Position numbers and translations under genes: made by a program. Below the pieces are notes generated by a model. The model did not search any database and was not told where the DNA came from. It worked only from the letters and a program-made list of their open reading frames with translations. 64,000 nt of DNA. Source: Novosphingobium profundi (GTDB taxonomy: Bacteria > Pseudomonadota > Alphaproteobacteria > Sphingomonadales > Sphingomonadaceae). The stretch lies in contig NZ_JAIVLF010000004.1 in the NCBI RefSeq assembly GCF_020524485.1, positions 1 through 64,000 of the forward strand, written 5' to 3'. Shown one piece after another: positions 15,737 through 23,922 of the stretch. How positions within the stretch are numbered: the stretch's first letter is position 1; every line of letters starts with the position of its first letter.

Positions 15737-16965
15737 GCCACGGCTCCGATCACGTGCCAGGCCGCCTTGCGGCCATAGTCTTCGGTGTCATCTTCTTCCG
15801 CATCAGGGAACAGCTCGCGGTCGACCACGCCGTAGACGCCGCCATGGATCAGGCTGTCCTTTGCAAAGCCGGCATCAACCATGGCCTCGTCGAGGTCCAT
15901 CTCGTGCATGCGCGACCAAAAGGGTTCGTTGTTGTAGAAGGCATCCCAGTCGCGCATCGCCTGCTCGAAGAGCGGCATTTCGGGCGCGTACTGCGGCTGC
16001 TCGACGTGCAGCACGATGCCGCCGGGCTTGAGCAGGCGGCGCGTCTCGCGGAAAATGTTGCGCAGCGCAGTGGTCGAGAGTTCGTGGAGGAACATCGTCG
16101 TCTGGATCCAGTCGAAGCTGGCGTCCTCGAAGCGCGACAGGTCCTCGCCGCTCGCCTGCACGAAGGAGACGTTGTCGACGCCCAGCGACTTGGCGCGGGC
16201 CAGGCCGTAGCGCAGCACCGGCGCACCCAGGTCGACGATGGTCATCTCGGCCTCGGGATAGGCCTGCGCCAGGGGCAGGCTGGAGTGGCCGACCGTGCCG
16301 CCGATCTCCAAGATCTTCTTCGGAGCGAAGTCGGGCAGGTTCTTCTTCACCCAGTTCACGACGGCCATGCCGCCGCCGTCGGAATACTTGCCGAGGAGGC
16401 CGCTGGTGGTGACGAACCCGGCGTGATCGTAGTTCGCGCCATTGGTGACGTCGCCCTCGAAATACTCGGTGTGGTAGCTGCCGGGCATGCAGTGGTGGTC
16501 GACCGCCGAGACGTACCGTGGGATATCCACCGTGGGATCAAGCTGCAGGCGTGGATCGCCCTCGGTCAGGTCCGCCGCGATGGCGGCAAGGCGCTCGGCC
16601 TGGCGCAGCGATGTCCAGCGTCCGGCTTGCTGGCGCTGTTCCATCGTCATGCGGCGCAGCGCGGACCAGGTCTGGAACGCCGGATCCTTGAGCAGCGCCT
16701 TGCGTGCCTCGTGACGGTTGGCGAGTGGTCGGCCGTTCTCGGCCTCGAACTTTGGCGCCACTCGGCTGTCGTAGGCGGCCTTGACGCCCGGAACAATGCG
16801 CGCGGCGAGATGACGGTTCATCTGCGCGAGGAAGTTCACGCGCTCGATCTCGTCGTGGTTGGTCTCTGGGAATACCGCATGGCGACCAATTACCCGGTAG
16901 TCGGGTGGGCCGTCATAGGCGGCGCTAGGATCATTTGCAGGTGGAGTTGTACGCGACGTCTTCAC
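15733..16965 (-). CDS. SAM-dependent methyltransferase, paralogue 2
   Basis: The 410-residue paralogue of the protein at 4584-5813 has matching blocks HCMPGSYHTE, VQASGEDLSRF, TTMFLHEL and EQPQYAPEMPLFEQ. Motif I reads ILEIGGTVGH near residue 215, sharing the unusual G-TVGH form. The start is GTG, with GAGG 7 nt upstream (complement of 16972-16975). The gene leads the leftward catabolic operon that ends with the CoA-transferase. Two copies of the same methyltransferase/partner pair in one cluster suggest two related methylation steps, or one heteromeric enzyme. Confidence 0.88.
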   Translation of the reverse strand: MKTSRTTPPANDPSAAYDGPPDYRVIGRHAVFPETNHDEIERVNFLAQMNRHLAARIVPGVKAAYDSRVAPKFEAENGRPLANRHEARKALLKDPAFQTWSALRRMTMEQRQQAGRWTSLRQAERLAAIAADLTEGDPRLQLDPTVDIPRYVSAVDHHCMPGSYHTEYFEGDVTNGANYDHAGFVTTSGLLGKYSDGGGMAVVNWVKKNLPDFAPKKILEIGGTVGHSSLPLAQAYPEAEMTIVDLGAPVLRYGLARAKSLGVDNVSFVQASGEDLSRFEDASFDWIQTTMFLHELSTTALRNIFRETRRLLKPGGIVLHVEQPQYAPEMPLFEQAMRDWDAFYNNEPFWSRMHEMDLDEAMVDAGFAKDSLIHGGVYGVVDRELFPDAEEDDTEDYGRKAAWHVIGAVA

Positions 16966-17069
16966 GGCCTACCTCATTTGTTATAGCCTTATGCTATATT
17001 GTCGTTACAAGAGACGCAAGAGCCGAAGCCGATGTGCCAAGGCGACATGCAAGACCAAGGGGAAACCGG
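16966..17069. promoter_or_regulatory. Divergent promoter/operator region
   Basis: The region lies between the leftward methyltransferase operon and the rightward HapK-like operon. TATAGCCTTATGCTATA (16982-16998) is a 6-bp perfect inverted repeat with a 5-nt spacer. For the leftward operon, TTGTAA (complement of 17005-17010) and CTATAA (complement of 16981-16986) are spaced 18 nt apart as a plausible sigma70 promoter, so the repeat covers its -10 box. TATATT at 16995-17000 could be the rightward -10. The motif TCATTTGTTATAGCC at 16974-16988 recurs with one change at 4390-4404. The GntR gene at the end of the rightward operon is the obvious candidate regulator. Confidence 0.5.
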
Positions 17070-17378
17070 ATGATCATTTTCGCCGTATTCAACCTGAAAC
17101 CGGGTGTCTCGGTGGAGGAATACGAAGCTTGGGCGCGGGAAACCGACCTTCCCACCGCCAATTCCCTCAAGTCCATCGACAGCTTTCGCGTGTACCGTTC
17201 AACCTCGGTTCTGGGCTCGGATGAAAAGCCGCCCTTCGGATATATCGAAGTTCTCGACGTCAACGACATGGAGCAGTTCGCCGCCGACGCGCAGAGCGAA
17301 ATCATGCAGGAGGTCGCCGCCACCTTCCAGGGCATGGTCGATGTCACCTTCGTGATGACCGAGGAGCTGGTGGCATGA
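17070..17378 (+). CDS. HapK-like small protein (REDY-like)
   Basis: The 102-residue protein begins MIIFAVFNLKPGVSVEEYEA and has the ferredoxin-like dimeric alpha/beta barrel pattern of the HapK family, named from prodigiosin biosynthesis clusters. Related barrels bind or process small hydrophobic ring compounds, but family function is poorly known. The ATG at 17070 follows AAGGGGAAA. Its stop overlaps the SDR start by 4 nt. It is the first gene of the rightward operon, so it is likely tied to the pathway substrate. Confidence 0.75.
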   Translation: MIIFAVFNLKPGVSVEEYEAWARETDLPTANSLKSIDSFRVYRSTSVLGSDEKPPFGYIEVLDVNDMEQFAADAQSEIMQEVAATFQGMVDVTFVMTEELVA

Positions 17379-18196
17379 GGTTTGCCGGCAAAGTCGCCGT
17401 TGTTACCGGCTCGGGCCGCGAGGGTGGTCTGGGCGAAGCCATTGCCCGTCGTCTGTCGGAAGAGGGTGCCAAGGTCGTCATCTCGGACATCGGCACCTCG
17501 CGCGATGCCTCCACGCCCGATGCCATGATCGGCAGCACGGACGAGATGAAGCGCATCGCCGACGCCATGCCGAGCGAGGCAACGACCTTCGCTTGCGACG
17601 TGCGTGACCCGGCGCAGGTCGAGGCGCTGGCCGATCATGCTATCGACACCTTCGGCTCACTTGATATCTGGGTGAACAACGCTGGCATCGGCTATATCAT
17701 GAAGCCGCTTGTCGACGTGTCGGTGGACGACTGGCGCGCGGTGATCGACGTCAATCTCAATGGCGCCTGGTTCGGCCTTCAGGCCGCGGCCAAGCGCATG
17801 ATTGCAGCTGGCAAGGGCGGACGCATCATCAACGTCGCCAGCCAGGCGGCCAAGTCGGGCTTTCCCCATGCCCAGGCGTACAGCTCGTCCAAGCACGCTC
17901 TGGTCGGCCTTGTCCGTTCGGCCTCGATCGAGCTTGGCCCGGAAGGCATCACCGTTAACAACGTGTGCCCGAACCACGTCACCACGGGCCTTGGCAAGTG
18001 GCAGAACGAGCACTTCGCCGAAGTGCAGGGGATCAGCGTTGAGGAGTACCTCAAGCGCATGGCTGCGCGTATTCCGATGGGCCGTCCGGGCCTGCCGCAG
18101 GACACCGCATCGGCCATCGCCTTCCTGTGCTCGGACGAGGCGATCTACATCACCGGCGAGAGCATGAACGTCTCGGGCGGCGAGGAGCCGCACTGA
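17375..18196 (+). CDS. Short-chain dehydrogenase/reductase
   Basis: The 273-residue classical SDR has the cofactor loop TGSGREGGLG near residues 11-20, NNAG, an active-site Ser in NVASQAA, and the catalytic YSSSK. The AISDIG-like acidic end of beta-2 (VVISDIG) favours NAD over NADP. It overlaps the HapK-like gene by 4 nt and is separated from the PrpD gene by 1 nt. The substrate is unknown; it probably interconverts an alcohol and ketone of the cluster's pathway. Confidence 0.92.
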   Translation: MRFAGKVAVVTGSGREGGLGEAIARRLSEEGAKVVISDIGTSRDASTPDAMIGSTDEMKRIADAMPSEATTFACDVRDPAQVEALADHAIDTFGSLDIWVNNAGIGYIMKPLVDVSVDDWRAVIDVNLNGAWFGLQAAAKRMIAAGKGGRIINVASQAAKSGFPHAQAYSSSKHALVGLVRSASIELGPEGITVNNVCPNHVTTGLGKWQNEHFAEVQGISVEEYLKRMAARIPMGRPGLPQDTASAIAFLCSDEAIYITGESMNVSGGEEPH

Positions 18197-18197
18197 G

Positions 18198-19580
18198 ATG
18201 ACTACCGGGGCCAAGCAGACCGAAAATCCCGCGCACGTTCTTATCGATCATGCGCTGGCACTCGAGTGGGAGACCATCCCGGCCGACGCGCAGGAGCGGG
18301 CGCAGACCTTCCTGCACGACAGTCTGGCCGTGGGCATTGCAGGGCGCAACGCCGCCCATTCCGAGGGCGTCTTTGCCATGGCGCAGGGCTGGGGCGAGGG
18401 CGGCGCGACCTCGGTGCTGGGACGTCCCGGTGTCCGTCTGCCCGCGGCCTCGGCGGCCTTCGTCAATGGCTTCCAGATCCATGGGCAGGAATACGACTGC
18501 GTCCATGAACCGGCCGTGCTGCACCCGATGGCGACCGCTCTGGCCGCACTTCTCGCCGAGGCCGAGCGCGGTGATCCCGTGCGCGGCGAGGACTTTCTCG
18601 CGGCAATTGTCGCGGCGGTCGATGTCTCGGTTACCATCGGGATCGCGGCGCCCGATGCGCTCACCTTTTTCCGCCCGGCAACGGCCGGGATCTTCGGCTG
18701 CGTGGCGGGTATCGCGCGGATGCGCCGCCTGCCGCGCGCTGAGGCGCTCGATGCCTTCGGTCATGCGCTGGCGCTGACCTCCGGCACGATGCAGGCGCAC
18801 GTCGAGGGCAAGCCCGCGCTGCCGGTTCAGGTCGCCAATGCGGCGCGCAATGCGCTTGTCGCCGTGGACCTCGCGCGAGTTGGAATGCCCGGCGTGGCCC
18901 ATCCGCTCGACGGCCCTTTCGGCTATTTCGCGCTGATGGAAAAGCGCGAGGCTCTCGCCCCCGCACTCGCCAGGCTGGGGCAGGGGCGCCGCATCACCGA
19001 GGTGAGCTGGAAGCCGTTCCCGACCGGACGGGCCGGGCATGGCGGGATCGTTGCCGTGCAGGACCTGATGGCCGGGCAGGGCCTCACCGCCGCCAACCTG
19101 GAGAGCCTCGAATACCATGCGCCGCCCCTTATCCATCGCCTTGTCGGGCGCCCGGCCAAGGCGGACATGGAGCCGGGCTACGCACGGCTGTGCATGCAGT
19201 ACCTTGCGGCCGTGACCTTGCTGCGCGGCAAGGTGGCTCTGGGTGATTTCCAGCGCGCCTCGCTCGATGACCCCGAAGTCCATGCACTGGCGAGCCGGAT
19301 CACGGTGATCGCCAACGACAATCCCGACATGGCCGCGTTTGCCCCGGCGCGGGCCATTGCTCGCACCGCTGACGGCCGCACGCTGGTGCAGGATGTCGAG
19401 GCCCAGTTCGGCTCGCCCCAATGGCCGCTCTCGCGCGAGCAGCACATGGAAAAGGCGCAAGGCTGCCTCGACTTTGCAGGGCTTGGACACTGCCATGCAG
19501 ATCTCGCCGCGGCCATCGACACCTTCGCAGTGGCGCCCGACGCCATGGCTATCCTTCGCGCCACGGGCGTGATGGGCTGA
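18198..19580 (+). CDS. MmgE/PrpD family protein
   Basis: The 460-residue protein belongs to the family of 2-methylcitrate dehydratase (PrpD), cis-aconitate decarboxylase and iminodisuccinate epimerase. The conserved His/Asp stretch IHGQEYDCVHEPAVLHP near residues 94-110 lies where the family's active site is, and SWKPFPTGRAGHGG near residue 270 is another signature. Family members handle di- and tricarboxylates with acidic alpha protons, so a dehydration or decarboxylation of a branched dicarboxylate fits the LeuCD/CoA-transferase/lyase genes opposite. The ATG starts 1 nt after the SDR stop. Confidence 0.88.
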   Translation: MTTGAKQTENPAHVLIDHALALEWETIPADAQERAQTFLHDSLAVGIAGRNAAHSEGVFAMAQGWGEGGATSVLGRPGVRLPAASAAFVNGFQIHGQEYDCVHEPAVLHPMATALAALLAEAERGDPVRGEDFLAAIVAAVDVSVTIGIAAPDALTFFRPATAGIFGCVAGIARMRRLPRAEALDAFGHALALTSGTMQAHVEGKPALPVQVANAARNALVAVDLARVGMPGVAHPLDGPFGYFALMEKREALAPALARLGQGRRITEVSWKPFPTGRAGHGGIVAVQDLMAGQGLTAANLESLEYHAPPLIHRLVGRPAKADMEPGYARLCMQYLAAVTLLRGKVALGDFQRASLDDPEVHALASRITVIANDNPDMAAFAPARAIARTADGRTLVQDVEAQFGSPQWPLSREQHMEKAQGCLDFAGLGHCHADLAAAIDTFAVAPDAMAILRATGVMG

Positions 19581-19617
19581 TCCCTCTCTTTTCCTCTATC
19601 CCAAAGCAGGACACCCG

Positions 19618-20508
19618 ATGACCCTACTCAAGTGCGCAACCCTCGTCGTTGCCGACATGGCCGCATCGAGCGAGCGCTACGCCCGATGGATGGATTACCG
19701 CGTCGTCGACCAAGGCGCCGTGCCCGAAGATCTTGCCGCCGCCTGGCAGGCACCGGCCTCGGCCGGACGTCCCTTTGCGCTGCTGCAACCTGCCTCCGGC
19801 GAAGAGGTGTTCCTGCGCTTCGTGGAAGGTGATCCGGTCGCCTCCTATGCCCCGATCCGCACCTATGGCTGGGCCGCGACCGAGATTTGCGTGCGCGATG
19901 TCATGGCCGTGAACGCCCGCATGGAGGAGAGCCCCTTCGAGATCATCGGTCCACCCAAGGACCTCGACGGCTTTGCCACGGTCAAGCCGATGCAGGTCAA
20001 GGGCGATGACCAGGAGATCGTCTATCTGACGCAGATCCTGCAACCTGGCGAGGAGAACGGCCTTCCGCAGCCGACCTCTCTGGTCGACCGTCCCTTCATC
20101 ATGGTGCTGGCCAGCCACGATCTGCCCGCCAGCGTGAAGTGGGTGGAGGACGTGCTGGGCCTTCCCGTGATCGATCCGGTGCCGATCCGCTATTCGATGA
20201 TCAACCAGGCCTTCGACCTCGATCCCGAGACGAAGACGGCCATCGTGACCGCACGCGGTGCGGGCCAGACCTTCCTCGAGATCGACCAGTACCCGGCCGA
20301 GGCGACCGTGCGCGAAAAGCACGCGGGCGACCTTCCGCCCGGCGTTGCCATCACGACCATGCTGCACCCCGACTTCGCGCGCCTCGAAGGCCACTGGGCC
20401 AGCGCGCCGGTGGTGCGCGAAGGGCCGCTCTATGCGGGCAAGCGCACGGGCATTCTTCTGACGCCCGAAGGCGCGCTTCTCGAAGTGATCGAAGGGGGCT
20501 CGATCTGA
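19618..20508 (+). CDS. Two-domain VOC (glyoxalase/extradiol-fold) protein
   Basis: The 296-residue protein has two tandem vicinal-oxygen-chelate modules, the first from TLVVADMAASSERYARWMDY and the second from FIMVLASHDLPASVKWVEDV. Such proteins include isomerases, lyases and extradiol dioxygenases. A clear set of His/His/Glu metal ligands was not found, so activity cannot be assigned. The ATG is 37 nt after the PrpD stop with AGCAGGA upstream. The stop is 1 nt before the membrane-protein start, which implies coupling. Confidence 0.8.
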   Translation: MTLLKCATLVVADMAASSERYARWMDYRVVDQGAVPEDLAAAWQAPASAGRPFALLQPASGEEVFLRFVEGDPVASYAPIRTYGWAATEICVRDVMAVNARMEESPFEIIGPPKDLDGFATVKPMQVKGDDQEIVYLTQILQPGEENGLPQPTSLVDRPFIMVLASHDLPASVKWVEDVLGLPVIDPVPIRYSMINQAFDLDPETKTAIVTARGAGQTFLEIDQYPAEATVREKHAGDLPPGVAITTMLHPDFARLEGHWASAPVVREGPLYAGKRTGILLTPEGALLEVIEGGSI

Positions 20509-20509
20509 G

Positions 20510-21172
20510 ATGGACCACACCCTTGCACTCCTCACCCTGCTGCACCTCCTGATCCCGATCTACTGGCTGGGCGGTGACCTTGGCGCGTTCTATTCCTCGC
20601 GCTTTCTGGTCGATCCCAAGCGGACCGTGCCCGAGCGCCTGCTCGCGCTGCACATCCTCAACAACATCGACATGGCCCCGCGCACCGCGCTGATTCTGGC
20701 CTTTCCCACCGGCTTCACGCTGGCCGCGATGAAGGGCTGGCTGGCAATTCCCGGCATGGCGGTGACCGGCGTGTGGGTGGCAGGGCTGGCCTGGCTCGCA
20801 CTCGCCTGGGCGGTCCACATCCTTCATGGACCTGCAGGCAAGACCTACAAGCAGATCGATCTTGCCATCCGTTATATCGTCCTCGCCGCGCTCGTCGCAA
20901 CAGGTGTCGCCGGTCTTGCAGGCGTTCTGGCGCTACCGCTCTTCATCGCGCTCAAGCTGCTGGTGCTGGCCTTCTGCATTTTCATCGGCCTGCTCGTGCG
21001 GCGCCAGCTTGTGCCGCTGATCCCAGCTATCGTCGATCTCGCCAAGAACGGCGCAAGCCCTGAGGGGGACAAGACCATCGCGGGTGTTCTGGCCGTGACG
21101 CAGCCCACCGTGATGACGCTCTGGGCCGCTGTCCTCATCGCCTCGTTCCTCGGCATCGCCACCCCGTTGTGA
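20510..21172 (+). CDS. Six-TM membrane protein with H..YWLGGD motif, paralogue 2
   Basis: The 220-residue protein has about six hydrophobic helices and the first-helix motif LHLLIPIYWLGGDLGAFY. It is a diverged paralogue of the 225-residue protein at 6216-6893, which has HIIAMVYWLGGEWGVF. The conserved His and acidic residue in the first helix could ligate haem or metal, as in CopD-like or urate-oxidase-N membrane domains, but this is only a resemblance. It is translationally linked to the VOC protein (1-nt gap). With the two methyltransferase/small-protein pairs it completes a duplicated three-gene set. Confidence 0.82.
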   Translation: MDHTLALLTLLHLLIPIYWLGGDLGAFYSSRFLVDPKRTVPERLLALHILNNIDMAPRTALILAFPTGFTLAAMKGWLAIPGMAVTGVWVAGLAWLALAWAVHILHGPAGKTYKQIDLAIRYIVLAALVATGVAGLAGVLALPLFIALKLLVLAFCIFIGLLVRRQLVPLIPAIVDLAKNGASPEGDKTIAGVLAVTQPTVMTLWAAVLIASFLGIATPL

Positions 21173-21232
21173 GGGCGCGCCGAGTTTTCCTTGATCTCAC
21201 CGATCCATCTTCCAAGAACACAGGAGCCGATT

Positions 21233-21961
21233 TTGCAGAAGCATCGCACCATTACCGGCAAGATCCAGTACACCTCGCGCAAGGAAGGTCGTGAAGGGGC
21301 CGACCGCGGCCGCGAGACCTTCATGTGGACCCACCATTCCGACGGCAAGAAGACGTTGCGCGCGCACTGCGAGATCGACGAGCCCGATCCCACCGTCATG
21401 CGCGACATCACCTATAGCCTCGATGAGAACGACCGTCCGATGGACTGCCTCGTGCGCCTCACGGTCGGCGACGAGTTCATGGGGGCAGGTCTCTTCATCA
21501 TCGGCGAAGATACGATCGAGTGTGAAAGCTACGGCCCCTCGATCGGGCGTGTCTCGCAGTCGAAGAAGATCGGCGGCGCATTCGATGGCTTCGGCACCCA
21601 CCCCATCGTCGCGGATGCCTACATCACCCGCAAGATCGATCGTTCGAAGGGCTTTCACAGCCGTCCGTTCCGCTGCTTTCTGCCCTCGCCCGACCACCGC
21701 GGCGCCACACCGCCGCTGATCGCAGAGACGACACTTCAGCTGGGCTATGTCGGCGACGAAACGGTGACCGTGCCTGCAGGTACGTTCGAATGCCACAAGT
21801 TCCAGTTCACCGACGAGGACGGCGACATGGTCGGCGTCTCGGGCGAAGCGCACCCGCCCTATGAGATGTGGGTGACGGCTGATGAGGACGCGATCTTCGT
21901 CCAGGGCGGAGTAGGCGGTTACATGCAGACCTGGTACGAACTGGTCGAACTCGAACGCTGA
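21233..21961 (+). CDS. Conserved protein of unknown function with VPAGTF motif
   Basis: The 242-residue protein starts at a TTG (21233) with AGGAG 6 nt upstream; no ATG fits. It is mainly beta-strand in pattern. ETVTVPAGTFECHKFQFTD near residues 180-198 resembles the VPAGTF turn of DUF3108/lipocalin-like barrels, so it may bind a lipid or small hydrophobic molecule. No signal peptide, catalytic motif or membrane segment was seen. It follows the 6-TM gene by 60 nt in the same direction and is probably cotranscribed with it. Confidence 0.72.
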   Translation: MQKHRTITGKIQYTSRKEGREGADRGRETFMWTHHSDGKKTLRAHCEIDEPDPTVMRDITYSLDENDRPMDCLVRLTVGDEFMGAGLFIIGEDTIECESYGPSIGRVSQSKKIGGAFDGFGTHPIVADAYITRKIDRSKGFHSRPFRCFLPSPDHRGATPPLIAETTLQLGYVGDETVTVPAGTFECHKFQFTDEDGDMVGVSGEAHPPYEMWVTADEDAIFVQGGVGGYMQTWYELVELER

Positions 21962-21979
21962 GCGCGCGTCCGATCCGTT

Positions 21980-22013
21980 CCGGCACGCGAGGTCTCAGGG
22001 GACAGCGTGCCGG
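21980..22013 (+). other. Hairpin downstream of the unknown gene
   Basis: Arms of 9 bp (CCGGCACGC / GCGTGCCGG) are separated by 16 nt, with no T-run. It may act as a weak terminator or processing site before the GntR gene. Confidence 0.35.
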
Positions 22014-22072
22014 GACGGGTTGACTAAGCCCCTGACGAGCGCGAAATTTACGGTTTACGCTGCGTCGCTTCC

Positions 22073-22086
22073 GCACGAATTCGTGC
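22073..22086. promoter_or_regulatory. 14-bp perfect palindrome before the GntR gene
   Basis: GCACGAATTCGTGC is fully self-complementary and lies 38 nt before the chosen GntR start. Autoregulatory operators of HutC-type GntR proteins are usually short palindromes in this position, so it is a candidate site. Confidence 0.45.
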
Positions 22087-22123
22087 AGGGGTGAGGGGGC
22101 CTTGCACAGGGGCAAGTCAGAAC

Positions 22124-22861
22124 GTGCTTGATCGCGAAGGGGCGGTTCCCCTCTATCACCAGATCTATCTCTTCCTGCGTGACGAGATTCTCTCGGGCCA
22201 GCGCCCCTTCGGGAGCGCGATGCCCACCGAGCAGGAATTGGCCGAGACGTACGATGTTTCGCGCATCACCGCGCGCCGTGTCCTCAACGACCTTGCCGAA
22301 CAGAACTACGTCGAGCGCAAGCGCCGCGTCGGCACGCGGGTCATCTTCAAGTCTCCGTCCAAGCCCATCGAGGCGAATATCGATCAGGCCTACGATTCTC
22401 TCCTTGCCTTCGGTGGCGGGACGGACGTCAAGGTGCTCAGCGTCGAGGAAGTTGCGGCGCCCCCGCGTGCGGCGGCGAGTCTGGGGCTCGAGGCAGGCGA
22501 TCCCGTCATCCGTTCGGTGCGCCTGCGTGAGATGGAAGGTGTCGCGATTGGCTGGATCGTCAGCTATGTCCCGGTCGAACTGGCGCCTTACGTTACCACG
22601 GAAACTTTGGCCTCGGCGCCCATCCTGCGGCTTCTTGAGGATGTCGGGGTCAAGCTGAAATACGCGACGCAGACCATCAACGCGGTCCTGGCGTTTGGTG
22701 AGATGGTCGACGCCATGGGTGTCGAACTGAACTCACCGATCCTGCGCATCACGCGTGTGTCCTATGACGCGGACGACCGGCCGTTCATGCTTACCTACGC
22801 GCACTACCGCGCGGATCGCTTTCACATCCGTATGGACCTGAACGGCCCCGGCACCCACTGA
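22124..22861 (+). CDS. GntR family transcriptional regulator, HutC subfamily (UTRA domain)
   Basis: The 245-residue regulator has an N-terminal winged helix (PLYHQIYLFLRDEI, then TEQELAETYDVSRITARRVL as the recognition helix) and a C-terminal UTRA ligand-binding domain from about residue 80. The start is uncertain: the GTG at 22124 has AGGGG 11 nt upstream and gives a normal-length protein, while a GTG at 22091 would add 11 residues and sit directly on the palindrome. It ends the rightward operon and probably represses the divergent catabolic operons, responding to a pathway acid. The ligand is unknown. Confidence 0.9.
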   Translation: MLDREGAVPLYHQIYLFLRDEILSGQRPFGSAMPTEQELAETYDVSRITARRVLNDLAEQNYVERKRRVGTRVIFKSPSKPIEANIDQAYDSLLAFGGGTDVKVLSVEEVAAPPRAAASLGLEAGDPVIRSVRLREMEGVAIGWIVSYVPVELAPYVTTETLASAPILRLLEDVGVKLKYATQTINAVLAFGEMVDAMGVELNSPILRITRVSYDADDRPFMLTYAHYRADRFHIRMDLNGPGTH

Positions 22862-22908
22862 AATGCGGCACCGGAGCCGTCGAAGGTTCCATTCCGGGAT
22901 GCGTCAGG

Positions 22909-23922
22909 TCAGGAGACCTTGACCATCACCTTGCCCTGATGTCCGCCGGATTTCAGGTATTCCAGAGCCTCTGCCATGTCTTCGAAGGCGAAAGTCTTGT
23001 CGACGACCGGCGCAAAGCCGTTCGCGTCCATCGCGCGCAGCAGGTTCACCAGCATCCCGCGGCTGCCCGAGGCGATGCCCTTGATGACAAGGTTCTTGCC
23101 GATGATCGCACCATAATTGGGCAGCGGGCTATCGGAACTGCCGACACCGATCAGGACGACGCGTGCGTTGCAGGCTGCCGCGTTGATCGACTGGGGCAGG
23201 GTGTGCTGGCCGCCGGTCTCGGCGATGATGTCCGCGCCGCGTCCGCCGGTCTGCTTGAGCAGTTCGGCGGCCCAGTCGGCGTGGGTGCGGTAGTTCACGG
23301 TGTAGTCGGCGCCCATCTTGCGCGCCTCTTCCAGCTTCTCATCGCTCGACGAAGTGATCGCGACGAAGGCGCCGTTGGCCTTGGCGATCTGGAGCGCGGC
23401 CATCGAAACTCCGCCGGTGCCCAGCGCGAGGACAAGATCGCCCGCCTTGACTTCGCCGACCACCGATACTGCGTGCCAGGCCGTCAGTGTGGCGGCGGCA
23501 AGCGGGGCGGCGGCTTCATCGGAAAGGCCCTCAGGGACCTTGACGAGGGCGCCTGCCGGCACCTTGATGTACTCGGCTGCCCAGCCATCGGTGAAAGTGC
23601 CCAGGTCCTTGCCGAAGTAGCTCATGTCGAACGGGCCGTCGTGCCAGGCGACGAAGTGCGGGCACACCGCGCGGTCGCCCACGGCAACCTGCGTGACGCC
23701 GTCACCGACCGAGACGACTTCGCCCAGACCCTCGGCGAGGGGGATGCGGTCCTCGGCCTTCTTGGCGCCGTAGCGCCCTTCGAGGATCTGGATGTCGCGG
23801 TTGTTGAGGCAGGCAAGGCGCACCTTGAGCACCGCCTCGCCGGGGCCCGCGACCGGGTCGGGGCGCTCGGTGAGCGTCAGCGAGGGAATACCTTCCTGCG
23901 TTCCAAGGACGTAAGCTTTCAC
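22909..23922 (-). CDS. Zinc-less MDR oxidoreductase (NADPH:quinone reductase-like)
   Basis: The 337-residue medium-chain reductase has a GroES-like N-domain and a nucleotide loop LALGTGGVSMAALQIAK near residue 170. It lacks the catalytic and structural zinc ligands of alcohol dehydrogenases. The start is a GTG inside the ATGTGA that ends the deacetylase-family gene (4-nt overlap), with AGGAG 6 nt upstream, so it belongs to the same transcript as the imidase-like and amidase genes. It likely reduces an enone or enoate intermediate. It is only distantly similar to the other MDR enzyme at 11234-12259. Confidence 0.87.
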   Translation of the reverse strand: MKAYVLGTQEGIPSLTLTERPDPVAGPGEAVLKVRLACLNNRDIQILEGRYGAKKAEDRIPLAEGLGEVVSVGDGVTQVAVGDRAVCPHFVAWHDGPFDMSYFGKDLGTFTDGWAAEYIKVPAGALVKVPEGLSDEAAAPLAAATLTAWHAVSVVGEVKAGDLVLALGTGGVSMAALQIAKANGAFVAITSSSDEKLEEARKMGADYTVNYRTHADWAAELLKQTGGRGADIIAETGGQHTLPQSINAAACNARVVLIGVGSSDSPLPNYGAIIGKNLVIKGIASGSRGMLVNLLRAMDANGFAPVVDKTFAFEDMAEALEYLKSGGHQGKVMVKVS

